The position numbers and the translations under genes are program-made. 64,000 nt of DNA from Didymodactylos carnosus. Lineage: Eukaryota > Rotifera > Eurotatoria > Philodinida > Philodinidae. Location of the stretch: NCBI GenBank assembly GCA_905250885.1, contig CAJNOQ010000110.1:1-64000 (forward strand). The letters run 5' to 3'. How positions within the stretch are numbered: the first letter of the stretch is position 1; each line of letters starts with the position of its first letter. The notes below the pieces were generated by a model, which had not been told where the DNA came from, searched no databases, and was given only the letters and a program-made list of their open reading frames with translations. This document shows, one piece after another, positions 25,197 to 37,000 of the stretch.

Positions 25197-25556
25197 CTAA
25201 AGCGGTGAAAAATCAAATTTTTTTTCAGTACTCAATGGATTTGGATTTATTTCATCATCAAAACATCTTTCCATTTCCGTTATCATTTGTCTATGTATAT
25301 TAATGTTATGTACATACTGTTGTGAACTAAAACCGGGATCATTCATTATAATATTTTCACATTCAAGTAATTGATGAATTAATCGTGAACAGTTTTGATC
25401 AAATGGTTTACAGACGATGATTCTAGGTAATTTTAATTTAGAATAAAGTTGTCGAGTAACAATGGGTATACCGGGTGTAATTTGAAATAATGTTATTTTA
25501 TTACCGTTTAGATCATTATTTATAAGTATCATATAGAATATGAAAATATTAAACAT
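25197..25556 (-). CDS. Hypothetical protein, 119 residues, possibly a partial gene
   Basis: I do not recognise this protein. The frame has the codon flavour of the real genes here and a plausible soluble sequence (GNKITLFQITPGIPIVTRQL, KPFDQNCSRLIHQLLE, a C-terminal acidic stretch). The first 15 residues are hydrophobic. A TTTTAG acceptor-like site sits just upstream of the ATG, so it could be the last exon of a longer gene; I could not find a confident upstream exon. It may equally be a gene fragment. Confidence 0.4.
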   Translation of the reverse strand: MFNIFIFYMILINNDLNGNKITLFQITPGIPIVTRQLYSKLKLPRIIVCKPFDQNCSRLIHQLLECENIIMNDPGFSSQQYVHNINIHRQMITEMERCFDDEINPNPLSTEKKFDFSPL

Positions 25557-25857
25557 GACCTCTAAAATTTGAATGGTGGGCGTTTTTTGATTCCTTACAG
25601 TTTGACTACTGATGAAAAGTGCGGGAAATAAGAAACGATCATTCCACTTAATACGAGCAAAAATGTGATTTCGACACTTTTTATACTATTTTCCTGGTTT
25701 TATAACTTTCGAACAGAAGGATATTCGAAGCTCGCGATTGTCTTATTTTGTGATAAAAAGTGTGCTTAAAAAGATGAGACCTGTTAGAGTTCGCTAAGGC
25801 TCTTTATTATAGAAATATATCAACATAATTTTATTCTAATAAAACACTAATAAAACA

Positions 25858-26122
25858 TAAATGAAAGAGTTTATATAGAACTGCTATAATATATTTGAAG
25901 TTTTTTAACTAAATCTTAATTTATTTTGTTATTTCAAGCTTTCGATACTTACTCGTATCATTATCAGCAAGTAAATGAAAAATTGAATAGAAAAGCCTAT
26001 CATCCTGATGATGACACGTGATCCTGATGATGTCAAAAGCTCGAAATAACAAAATAAATTAAGATTTAGTTAAAAATTTTCAAATGTATTTTGTAATAGT
26101 TCTATACAAACTCTTTCATTTA
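25858..26122. mobile_element. Palindromic MITE (about 85-bp inverted repeats)
   Basis: 265 bases with arms of about 85-90 bases: TAAATGAAAGAGTTT..ATAGAACT at the tip and ACTAAATCTTAATTTATTTT further in, mirrored at the right end. The short centre has CCTGATGATG repeated. No coding capacity. Similar in build to the element at 50864-51084. Confidence 0.7.
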
Positions 26123-26314
26123 TTTATTAATACTGTCACTGTAAAAAATAAAGTAGGCCAGTAACTTACTAAGTGACCTATCTAAATGGATTCATTTTAC
26201 CTACTGAGACGATTCTACTAACTGGTGATCCAATTTAATTTTTACAGCGTACTATTTCTCAAAGTTATTAATAATAAAACATTATATAGCTTGTTTATTG
26301 TGAAATAATTTAAA

Positions 26315-27318
26315 TTAGATTCTCCATAATAATGAACTTGGATCATTTCTATCTCGATCATTTGAGACAACAAAATCTTTTAGATGTGATACACTTTTAT
26401 ATTGAGAAGGATTTTGTCGCTGAATTGGTAATCGTATAAGTTCAACTTCAATGGTTGCTCGTGGTTTTGAATACTCAATAATGATATTTTTTTGTTGTTG
26501 AACCGTTTGTTGTAACTCATTTTGATCTATATGACGATAGGTAATACGTTTTGGTGCCGGTTTATATGGAAGCCATTGTTCAATAATGATTGGTCTTGGT
26601 TTAGGAGGTAATTCTGGATATCGATGAATAATTACTTGTTGAGAGTGAGCATGTTGAGGAGAGGGTATAAATTTTTTATAAACAATATTTTGTTCTAATT
26701 GTGGTAACGGATTTGGTGGTTGACTTTGAATTAAGATTGGTGATGGTGTTTTTTGTTCTCGTGCCGCTATTCTAACATGTATTGGTCGTGGTTGTATTTG
26801 AGGTTTAACAAGAACTTCATGTACTTGTATTTCGACAGGATCGGGAGTTGGCGGTTGAATTTGTTTAAGATAAACCGGTTGCTTGTAATTTTGCTGTTTA
26901 CTTTCACGTCTTTCAATAAGTGGACTAGTATCGTAATTAAAATCAGCCTAAAAAAAAGTATTGAATTGCAATCGTTCATAGAACTTAATTAAATTTAGTT
27001 GAATTTAAAAAAATACGTATTTACAGTGTCGTTCTTGCGTTCATTTTGTGGATAGGGATCAAAGGCTGATGACACTTCACTATCAGCGTCAAGGATATCA
27101 GCTGATCGTGAACGTTGTCGAATTATTGATATTTTGTGTCCTTTTTCATCTGTATTGAGTGCATCATCACTCTGAGACCGTGAACTTTTTGATATAACAT
27201 CTCCGACGTAAGCGAACAATGATTCTTGTTTTTTTTTATCTGGACTGTTATTGGTATCACCAGAATGTTTAGGTTCGCCAGAATCACTTTTGGAAGTGGA
27301 TTCACTTTCGTCTGACAT
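26315..27318 (-). CDS. Pro/Gln-rich protein with IIIEQWLPYKP motif, unknown function
   Basis: Two exons (27025-27318, 26315-26947), phase 0, give 308 residues. I do not recognise the family for certain. Residues 1-98 are Ser/Asp/Lys-rich and look disordered (MSDESESTSKSDSGEPKHSG). Residues about 99-308 are built of proline- and beta-rich stretches: VEIQVHEVLVKPQIQPRPIH, PSPILIQSQPPNPLPQ, QVIIHRYPELPPKPRPIIIE, QWLPYKPAPKRITYRHI, and KNIIIEYSKPRATIEVELIR. The alternation of short V/I runs with P and charged residues recalls cytoskeletal alveolin- or articulin-type proteins, but this is only a resemblance. No signal peptide or membrane segment. The 77-base intron has a GTAAAT donor. Confidence 0.75.
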
Positions 27319-27702
27319 TTTGTTTTTAAGGATAAAATGAACAGAGTTGATTTATTACGATTGTTTACATACGTACATAAAAATGACAATTTTTTTATCG
27401 TTGACTTCGATTGATAAGATATATTACAAATAAAAAAATAAAAACAAAATATGTGGTATCTAGCGAAAGGTAGTCCGAGCAAAAGTCAGTCATGTGTTAA
27501 AGAAGCTAATTAATGTCAACTTGTACTATACGCGTTTTCCTTAATTGAAGGTGGAAAATAATATAACATTTTGATTAATAAATGTTAGACTCTAAAACAT
27601 TTGAAATTATTCAAACATTTATTTACCAAGTCTATAGAAATAAGAATTGCCAACGAAACGAACATAGACACAAGAAAAAGAATGTTGCAAAAGAATATTT
27701 TA

Positions 27703-27851
27703 TCGGCACTGGCTGTGCACGAATGCGCACCGGTATCGAATAATTTTTTTTCTGGGCACCGATGCGCATCGATGCCAGAAAGAATGTAAAACTCTTGTAC
27801 CGGTGCGCACCAGTGCCCAAGTTTTGTTTTCAATCACCATTTTGTTTTGTC
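27703..27851. repeat. Dispersed GGCAC/GTGCGCACC repeat, copy 2
   Basis: Three GGCAC..TGCGCAC..GTGCC-type palindromic blocks in a row, ending in AATCACCATTTTGTTTTGT, the same tail as at 1541-1573. The palindromes could fold into stable hairpins. Family unknown. Confidence 0.5.
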
Positions 27852-28056
27852 GATTTCTTTCTATATTAACACCATAGTCTGTCTACTTCTAATATTTCGA
27901 ATGTCTTTCTGACTTCAACTTTTCCTTCTCATAAGAGAAGTACCGCGGCAATGCCGCATGTTTTTGGCATGTCAATGTGATACTGATCAGTGCCGGATTC
28001 TAATACAAAATTCAGCATGAACAACCATAATAAAAAACTAATTAAATAAATTTCAG

Positions 28057-28200
28057 TGCGACACTAATTTTTGCTAGTACGACACCCACGCGGCACTGAT
28101 TTTTACCAGTGTGGCACTTTTTGGGCAGAAATATATCAGCACCGGTTCGGCACTTGTTGGGCACGGGTGCGCACCGCTGCCAGGCAGTGCCAGTGATCGA
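28057..28200. repeat. Dispersed GGCAC/GTGCGCACC repeat, copy 3
   Basis: Successive GTGCGACAC, GCGGCACTG, GTGTGGCAC and GGGTGCGCACC words with spacers, similar in composition to the 27.7-kb repeat but without its tail. More diverged copy or an internal part of the same family. Confidence 0.4.
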
Positions 28201-29284
28201 TGAAAGAGCAAAGAATTGATTGATTCTTTTGAAATAACAGGCGCCATCTGTCAAAAAGTGTTGATCATACGGTTTAGGATTATTTCATTTTCATTAGAAT
28301 CTTATTATAGGAGAAATCAGAACTGCAGAATCTGCCTGTTTGCGCCGACGGTCCTCGAAGGAAAACTTCATTGACTCAAGGATATTTTTTGAAAAATTCG
28401 AACTTCTTTTGCAAATATATTTGAAAAAAGAAATTCTGTTCGTGGATTATGTCGGGAAACTTTTTGCAACACTTCTTTTATCCAGGGAAACTTTCCAATA
28501 TCACGGGTAGATTCTGCATCTCTAGGAGAAATCCTCAGAGATATAAAGTGATTGATTTAATAGATATTCCACAATAATTTTCTCTCCTTTCGTCACTAAG
28601 ACTTCAATTTTTCAAAAGATTCAATAGTTCAAACGGACTAATCCAAAAAAAACAATTTTTCTTTTTTTTTTTTCGCTGTTAGTTGAAATATGGAGAACTC
28701 TAGCTTACATTTTGTAACTTTTGAACAGCTCTATTTTCTACTTATAAATATAATTTTTCTACAGGAGAACTATTTATGGGATAATTTTTTTTAGTGTTAT
28801 CCAATTACCAAAAATGCATTTATTTTCGAACCATAGTGTAAGTTCCTTTTAATTCATTTGGGACAACAATGACAAACAACAAAATATTTTGAGTTTTATT
28901 CCAATATGCCGGGTGAAGAAAAACAAATGTTTTGCTGTCCTTCAGAGAAATTTAGTAGAATCATTCATTATGTCGTAAAACTCTAGTAAAAAGAATTCTG
29001 TTACAGACGAGAAAAAATGACACATTTGACAACATTAGAAGATTTATTCATTTATTTAAGCTTTATTCGTCCAGAATATACGCGGAAACAAATTAATTAT
29101 CGTATTCTCCTTGATTGTAATTGTTCTGATGAAAAAAACCAGTAAGATAATAAAAAAAATAAACAGTCCTATACAAAATATTAGATTACTTACTTTAAGA
29201 CTAGATAAATGAACAATACATTCAAATACAGCACAATGCTACTTAACAACCAACACAAACACATTTCTCAATAGACATATATAT

Positions 29285-29694
29285 CAGAGGTGGGCAACTA
29301 CGGCTAGGTACAACTCCAACTCCATTTCAACTCCGAGTTGAAATCTATTCATTCTTTTTCCTTCCTGTTTTTTCAATTCGTTCGTATAGCTGTCATGCTT
29401 TCTTTTATAATCGTAAGCACACAAAAAAATCATTATAATTAATCAAAATTACATTTCAACAATGTTAATTTTTCTTTTCCTCTCGTTCGTGCGATACATG
29501 TGCAGCAAGATGTGAGGTATATCATATGTTATTATATGATGAGCACACAAAAATAGACAAAAATAGATAAAAACAAAACAAAAAGAACTCTCGTGAAGAA
29601 AAGGAAATGCAGTTGAAGAAATTTTGAACTGGAGTTTCGGAGTTGGAACTGACAAAATCAGTCATGAACTTAACTCCGGAGTTGCCCAGCTCTG
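29285..29694. mobile_element. hAT-type MITE, CAGAGNTGGGCAACT ends
   Basis: 410 bases; left end CAGAGGTGGGCAACTACGG, right end reversed CAGAGCTGGGCAACTCCGG; both arms go on with CAACTCC words. CAGAG tips fit hAT. The flanks (ATATATAT and ACATAAAA) do not give a clean 8-base duplication, so this copy is old or its ends are slightly off. Confidence 0.65.
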
Positions 29695-30332
29695 ACATAA
29701 AAAATGACCAAAAAGTGAGTATCTCGAGATATGAAAAAGATGTGTCAGTACATTCAAATAAAGCTTTGTAACTGAGTTCTCTTCGCTGCATCTCACGTCG
29801 GGTGGTATCCGGATCCGCCATTTATATAGATTAGATGTTCCACTGGTAATTTTTCGTCTTCGAACGATATTGTATCAGTCAGAAAAGGATTGCCTGTCTC
29901 TCTCACACGTTAAACTGAAGCAACGCTTATCTTTTTTATTATTATCACAAAATTTTTTTACCTTGAAATGATATAAACTACAAAAGTATAGCAGACAAGC
30001 ACACAAAAAAAACTAAATACACAAAAAAATAGACATTTCTTTAATTCTTCTACAACAAAAAAAAAACACAACATCATAAAAAAGTATGACTTTTTATCTG
30101 AACAAATTGCTAAATCACTTTTGTATCAAGAAAAAAACTTTCACTCACTTACTATAAATGAGGTTTTTTTGATTTAGTAACGAGAAAAAACATGAACATG
30201 AAACTTCGAAAAATAGAGAATACCAGAAAATCTAATGGACAAGAGTCCGATATCAACAAGAAAAAAAGAAAACCGGTTTAATAGCACGAAAAGAAGTATA
30301 TTAATACTGTTACTAAAGTCTGCTCATTTTTC

Positions 30333-32421
30333 TTATTTGTTGTTTGATGAACTGTTACTATTGAACATTTTATAATAGAATGTTTGTTCATTTTTCTTTT
30401 GATTATCAACTGCACGTTCTAATCGTTGAAATTCATCAATAATATCATAATTATTTGGTTCTAAATTGAGTGCTTTGCATAAATATTGTTTTGCTTGATC
30501 AAACTGTTGTAATAAACGATAAGACATGCTCATACGATATAATGCTTTAACATTATTTGGATCAAGTGCTAGCGCTTCTTGACAATTTTTGATTGTACGA
30601 CTGAAATTTTTCAATTTCAGATAGCACTGCGCTAAAATAGAGAAAAAGAATTCAACAAACTATCTAGAAGAGAACATTATAAACGTAAGTCTTTTGCTCA
30701 CCACATTTTTCATTCTGTCAACCTAAGATAGCTTTTTCAGTCTTCTTGTTACTCTGTCCTACTAATATAATCCGTTATTATTTCCTAGCTTGAGTTAGAT
30801 GGTCCATTTACGAACACCAATAAGTCTTTTTGAACGAATTTTAATTCTTAATTCTGGACTTTCTGTAGTACACAAATTTCATGCTATTTCTCGGTAATGT
30901 TTAGAACAAATAACGATAATGATCCATAATTTCAAGCCCTCCAGCTAATCATAAAGCCCTTATCAGATGAAAATTTAACCATGGCCTCACAGACTCTAGT
31001 CGAAAAAATACAAACAATTTAACTTCCGATTCATGAAAGAGATCAAATCAGCGACATAACGAAGTGGAGATTACTTGGAATATTCTTTAGATGCAGGTAT
31101 TTTTTCTGTTGGCTGTTCTTACAGAAAAAATTTGTAGTTGACTACGTTCTCTCTCTGAGACTCCGTGTTAAACATACCTGAATTTAAATATAATTTCAAT
31201 AACATTTGTTGATACTGTTTTTCTTCATCTTCATTTTGTAATTTTGTTTTTAATAAGAATTGTTTGCCTTTAGCATAATACCGAATGGCTTTTTCTAAAT
31301 TAATTTTTTCATATTCATCATTACCCATATTTCGTAATGTTTGTACAATTTTTAATCGTTTATCAAAATCATACGTTGGTTGTTCACCATCTTCTTCTGT
31401 ATGATCATGACTATCGTTTTTAGCCGACATTGTCATTGATGCCAATTCATCGACTAATGTACAATCGATATACGATATTAATTCAATTACAAATATACAC
31501 CTATAAAATTAAAAGAAAAAGAATTATACAGACGTGTAATCCGTTGTAAAAGTTTTATTGAAGAAAAATACAAATAAAGTTAGATATTTAAAAAAAAAAT
31601 ACTCACCATGCATTTGCCGGTATTCTTGGTCTGCATCCAACTGAACCATAGAGTAAATCACTACTAATAATAAATTTTGAACGTTCACGTCGTTGCATGT
31701 TTGACACAGCATAATCTAGACCTGGTAATACTTCCGACCGTCCAACACGAAATTCAAACGGTCGACGACGAATATATGTAGAATCGTATGGTTCATCCGA
31801 AAATTCAAAATAAGCATTATAATGAACTCGAACAGTTGAACCTTGAGCAGGTGACTGACCAACGCCAGCATAAATGACTTCTTTCCATATACCACCTCCA
31901 ATATCTGTACTATCACCTACAATGATTATACCATCTTTACCATTTGTTTTCATTATATGATGCATTAATACCAATTGATCTTCAAACGATGTTGTACCAT
32001 CCACTAAACGTTGCTTATATAAATCTTCTTTTGGCCATTTAAATTTTAATTCATCTTTAACAAAGCGATCACCGTTTGTTGACAATGTATCATTTTGTCG
32101 ACTATTTTCCTTTTCTTCCATGGCTTGTTGAGTTGCTAATTGTGCAATTTCAGCTGGATCTAATTCAATTACTTGACCTTTACATTCTCGTAATTCATTC
32201 ATATCAATTGGTTTTCGTAAACGAACATCGCCAAATTCATTTTGATTTGTATCAACACATGCATTTTCACTTAAACTATTTGGATTATTGTTTTCTCCAA
32301 TTTCATCAAGATTCGCATCATCATTCAATAGTTCATTTTGAACTTCATCAATAATACTTTGAGTTACAGGATCATTTGACGAAAAAGGTATTCCAATTGT
32401 TTCATCTATAATTGCTGGCAT
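30333..32421 (-). CDS. FKBP6: FKBP6/shutdown-type immunophilin with TPR repeats
   Basis: Three exons (31607-32421, 31178-31500, 30333-30631) join in frame into 478 residues. In the family (vertebrate FKBP6, fly shutdown) the protein is an HSP90 co-chaperone needed for piRNA loading and transposon silencing in the germ line; its FKBP fold usually lacks isomerase activity. Seen here: an acidic N-terminal extension (about 1-170), an FKBP domain (about 175-285) with VRVHYNAYFEFSDEPYDSTY, RRRPFEFRVG, EVLPGLDYAVSNMQRRERSK, LYGSVGCRPRIPANA and, across the first splice, W-C-I-F-V-I-E-L; then TPR repeats (about 310-455) with MGNDEYEKINLEKAIRYYAK, AQCYLKLKNFSRTIKNCQEA, LDPNNVKALYRMSMSYRLLQ and FDQAKQYLCKALNLEPNN. 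The PFEFRVG/VLPGL block is much closer to shutdown/FKBP6 than to FKBP4/5. It is longer than human FKBP6 (327) because of the N-terminal extension. Second-best assignment: another FKBP-TPR co-chaperone. Confidence 0.88.
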
Positions 32422-34068
32422 GTTTATTCGTCAGAAGTATTTAATCTAAAAACGAAGTCTATCAATGATGAAAACACACCTAATTATCACAATAAAACGT
32501 TTTCAGTGGCAATGTATGTCTAAGGAATGAAAAATCTGAAAATATACCTTTTTGTTTGCAAAAGCAAAGTGTAGGTAAAAAAGAACACTTCAGTTTCTTC
32601 TCATTATTTTGGCCTCCCATGAAAATAAAATAAAATTCATTTCATTTACAATATGCATAGGAAATATACAAGTAAAGATGACTTGTCGTGTTGAGAAAAA
32701 ATATAATTAACGTTAGTCAATTGATAGTCTATTAGACAGAATTACAGATCTTTGATGACTCTCACTTTTTCGTGAATAAACAGTCTTAGTTTTAGATTTA
32801 GATTAGTCGCACTTTATTTCAAAATATGATTAGAAACACTATCGGAAGAAATTGACAGATTAAAGTATGATACAACGGCAAAAAGAGACACAAGAACGAG
32901 TGTCTTTAAAAAGGAATATGTGTAAATTATCTTAAATGCCTAAAGTTTATTTTCAAGCCTGAGATACTATTATTGCACTATTTCTATTCATGTTTCTCAT
33001 ACTTCAAGTACTCCACCCTAACTGGAGAGAAAAGAAGTTGAATAGAATTCGTACAGATTCCTGTAGGTAATAATTAAATTATTCTCTTTTAATGTTTCAT
33101 GGGTAATTAAAAAGTAAATAGAAACACTGCACATAAATAAGAAATACTCTACAATAAAAGCATTGTACGTTACACTACACTAAATCAATGGATTATGTAC
33201 ATAATCAATCTATAGGCTCTTACGGACCAATCGACACTATTCATCAAAATTGTTCGCATAAGTGACTATTATTTAATAATCAAATTCATTGGTTGCCAAG
33301 CGTTACCGCTGCAGAAGAGAAGTCTAGATGAACGTTGGATACAAAGTCAGAACAGTCGATCAATCTTAATGTTTATATTATTAACAATATTCTTCAAGTT
33401 CTTTATCATTTAAAAGCATATATTCAAGTCGACACCTTTCTGTAGAGTCATGTCGTTTTTTTATCATTGATACGACTGACGACGAAAAACAATTTTAAAA
33501 AACATATTTTGTAGCTGATGGGTCTCTTGTAAACAGCGTAGCGATGCGCCTAGTTAAAAACAACTCAAAGTTTACAAAAAAAAAGACTCCTTCAAACCAT
33601 CAAGAGTTAAAAATATGTGCTGTAATTGACAGCAGGAAAAAATATTGAAAATAGTCGCATGCACACACTACGATTGAATGAAGAGTGATAAATATCAGCT
33701 AATATTTTCTCCGAAGAAACAAGAGAAAATAATACGATAGAAGAAATATACTATATATTATTGATAGGTAAAAATAGTGCATTATGTGCAGTCAACTTCC
33801 ATTTCTTTTGCCTATTTAGTAATTTGTTGAGATACAAAAACCAAAATTTTATATTTGACATCGTAGATGAATTCTTTGATTTCGTTCTTTTTATAGATGA
33901 ATCTGTATTTCTGATGCTAATATTCTTGCTTTCTCAAAACTATATGAATCGATATCTCAATAAATCAGTACCGCATGTTGTGGATTCTCATTATATCTAC
34001 GTGAATTTTGGGATCATTCAATATAAAAGTTTGATTAATTAAGAAAAAGAGTTCAGCTTAGTAAAAAA
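32422..34068. other. Divergent intergenic region between FKBP6 and AGBL2
   Basis: About 1.65 kb that must hold both promoters. No repeat element or coding frame recognised; a 93-codon plus frame at 33761-34042 looks like chance. Confidence 0.45.
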
Positions 34069-37000
34069 ATGGATTCTATGGATTATTCTCTTTATTCGGT
34101 AAATATTACAGCGTGTTTATTCAGTGGATATAATAATCATTTTCTCGTATTTATTTAGAGTCCATACGATAGTTTTATGCGCAAACATTTGCAGCATTAT
34201 GGCTATTTCACTGGTAAGTACTAAGACTACTGTCTATACATGATCGAGATATATTTTAATTCTTTTGTAGGGCGTAGCGAAACAGTACGAAAATATGGTT
34301 TCCTTCCATCAAAATCGCTTTTTCCGACTTCATTGAGCGACACAGATTCGAGTTCAAGTGACGACGAACAAACAAGTAAGTTTGCAAATGTTTCAAATAG
34401 ACATAAGTAGATTGTGTGATGAAGATTCTTGTGCATCTGTTGTTTTTTTTGCTATGTAATAAGATGCCAAACTATATTTTATTCAGGAAAGACTAATTCA
34501 CGTCGGTCATTACGTTGTTTATCTGGTAAGAAATGAAAATGTTGCATGTTTTTTCTTAATTGTAAAAATACATGGCAACATAGTTTCCTATCTGTTTTCC
34601 TCTTTAAGTTCTACGTGGTATTTGTGGAGCTGTTGATATTTCATTTTCAGCTTCACCCGTTGCTGGAGGAGGCAAGCGTTTAGTAGTACTAGCATTGGCT
34701 ATTTTCATTTGTACTCAAAACTTTCATCATGTTAAAATATGCTTGTAATAAGAAAAAGTGCGTTATCATTTGATATATGTATTGATTATTCGTTGCGTTA
34801 TTGTTAATTAAATCAAAACACAACAAGTTGCATGAGTAAAATATCACACTTTCGCTCAAATCCTTGTAGTATCTGGCCTTTAAGAAACATTTTTTGGATA
34901 AATAGATTTTGTAAAATGTATATTGTGCATGCGAATCTCACATTTGTTTTGAGCTATTTTTATTGCTTTTGTGTATCTGTTTCATGTTTCGTACTTTAAT
35001 TTAATAAAAATTGTTTGTTACTTTTTCTCATTATAGAATTGAAAGCAAAAGCTTTTGTACCTGATCAACGTGCAGTAAGTATAAGGAAAAGAGTCTATTG
35101 AAACTTAACTTTTAATTTCATTTATTATTTAAGGTAAATATTCGTCCAGCACGCATTCCATTTGGCCTGTTACGTAGCGGTTTTGGTGATGAGAATTCCA
35201 ATGAACCGAGGTGGCCGATCGAAATTGAAGTTTTAAATGAATCACGTGTTAAACATATTCTCACTTCTCCAACACAACCAGAATTGTTTTATAAACCAAG
35301 TAAATCGTATTAATTAATACGATTCAATGTCATCAGTTTAAAAAACATCGTGTAATTGTAGCCACTGGTCATATGCCATTTGTTCGTAGTTATGATGAAG
35401 CAAATGGACGAGTAGTTTTCCAATATAATCCTGAAACATGCGGTTATGTAAGTAACTCTTGCAAGAATAAACGAAACTATTAAGATTCCATTTTCTATGT
35501 TTTTCAGTTCATAATCTTTGATTTCTAATTTAGTTTATTCGTTCACGTATTGGCGGAAATCGAGAAGGTTGTCGACAAGCAGCAGTTGCTACTCGTGGCG
35601 AAGATGATACGACAGTTATATTTGAATCTCGTTTTGAAAGTGGAAATTTAATGAAAGCTGTTCAAGTGTAAGATGGTCATTTCTGTAGATTATCTAATAT
35701 TATTTTACTTTCGTATTTTTAGAGGTGAATGTGAATATGAACTCTATTTACGCTACGATTTATATACAAAACGAAATACACAATGGTTTTACTTTCGTAT
35801 GGAAAATATCAAATCAAATAGAAGATATCGATTTACTATAGTGAATTTTTTTAAAGTAAGTTTGTTTAGATGTAGAAGAGTCATAGAATAGTTAAACATT
35901 TATTTTTGTCGCTTATTAATATCACAATAGCATAGATGATTTCGGTCGAGAGTATCAGTCATGGTTACTCATTGATATTAATCGTTTTTTTAGCCAACCA
36001 GCCTCTATAGTAGTGGAATGAAGCCATTAATGTATAGTGTCCGTGATGCTGAAAGTAAAAGTATCGGCTGGAGACGATGGGGTGAAGAAATCGTATATTA
36101 TAAAAATAATTTACTGTATGTAACAATTTATTTTTTCATTAAATATATTTTTTATATTATAAGTCACTTTTTCTAGTTCACCAGATGGAACATCGAATCT
36201 ATTTTCTCTAACATGGACGTGTAAATTTCCAAATGATAATGATACATATTATTTTGCGCATTGTTATCCGTACACATATTCTGATTTACAGGTTTGAAAT
36301 ATGAAAATAAATGATTTTTGCATCGAATCAATATATAATTTATTTTGATAAAATAGGACGCTTTAACAGATGTACAAAATGATCGAATTAAAAGTCAATA
36401 TTGTAAACAAAAAATTCTATGTCGCACATTAGCTGGTAATTTTGTTTATCTACTTACAATAACAGATCCACCATCAACTGATCATCCATCAACTAGTGAA
36501 CGAGTTAAAAAAGGTAAACAAATTATGATGTTATAATTGGTTATTGTCTGAAGAAAGATTGACAGATTTCAGTAGACTAGAGTGTATTTAAGAAAAACTT
36601 ATGCAATTTAGGAGTAGTCATCACCGCTCGAGTACATCCAGGTGAAACAAATGGTAGTTGGATGATGAAAGGATTATTAGATTTTTTATTAAGCAATTCA
36701 CCAGACGCAAAAGTATGTTCATTCAACTCTCATTTACTGTATAAATAAAATTCTTAATATCTTTTTTTATCTATAGATTTTACGTGAGAATTTCATATTT
36801 AAAATAATACCTATGTTGAATCCCGGTAAGTATCCCCTTTTTATATCTTTTTTTAGCATTTTTTAAATTTGTCTCTTTTAGACGGTGTTATTGTTGGTAA
36901 TTATCGTTGTTCATTATCTGGTCGAGATCTTAATCGAAATTATAAAACAATTTTAAAAGATGCCTATCCATCAATATGGCATACACGTGAAATGATAAAA

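Larger units (their letters stand above)
27319..30332. other. Intergenic with dispersed repeats
   Basis: No gene is confidently recognised. Contains two GGCAC/GTGCGCACC-rich repeats (27.70-27.85 and 28.06-28.20 kb) and a hAT-type MITE (29285-29694). A short minus frame beginning ATG at 29821 (MADPDTTRREMQRRELSYK) has a gene-like start but no supported continuation. Confidence 0.45.

Noticed and set aside
29522-29821. Minus frame starting MADPDTTRREMQRRELSYKA
   Set aside because: The first 25 codons look gene-like, but the frame soon runs into the hAT-type MITE, only a weak GTACTG donor is present, and no downstream exon was found. It may be a first exon or a relic; not called.
33761-34042. 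93-codon plus frame upstream of AGBL2
   Set aside because: Hydrophobic, low-complexity composition typical of AT-rich chance frames; no domain, no splice context.
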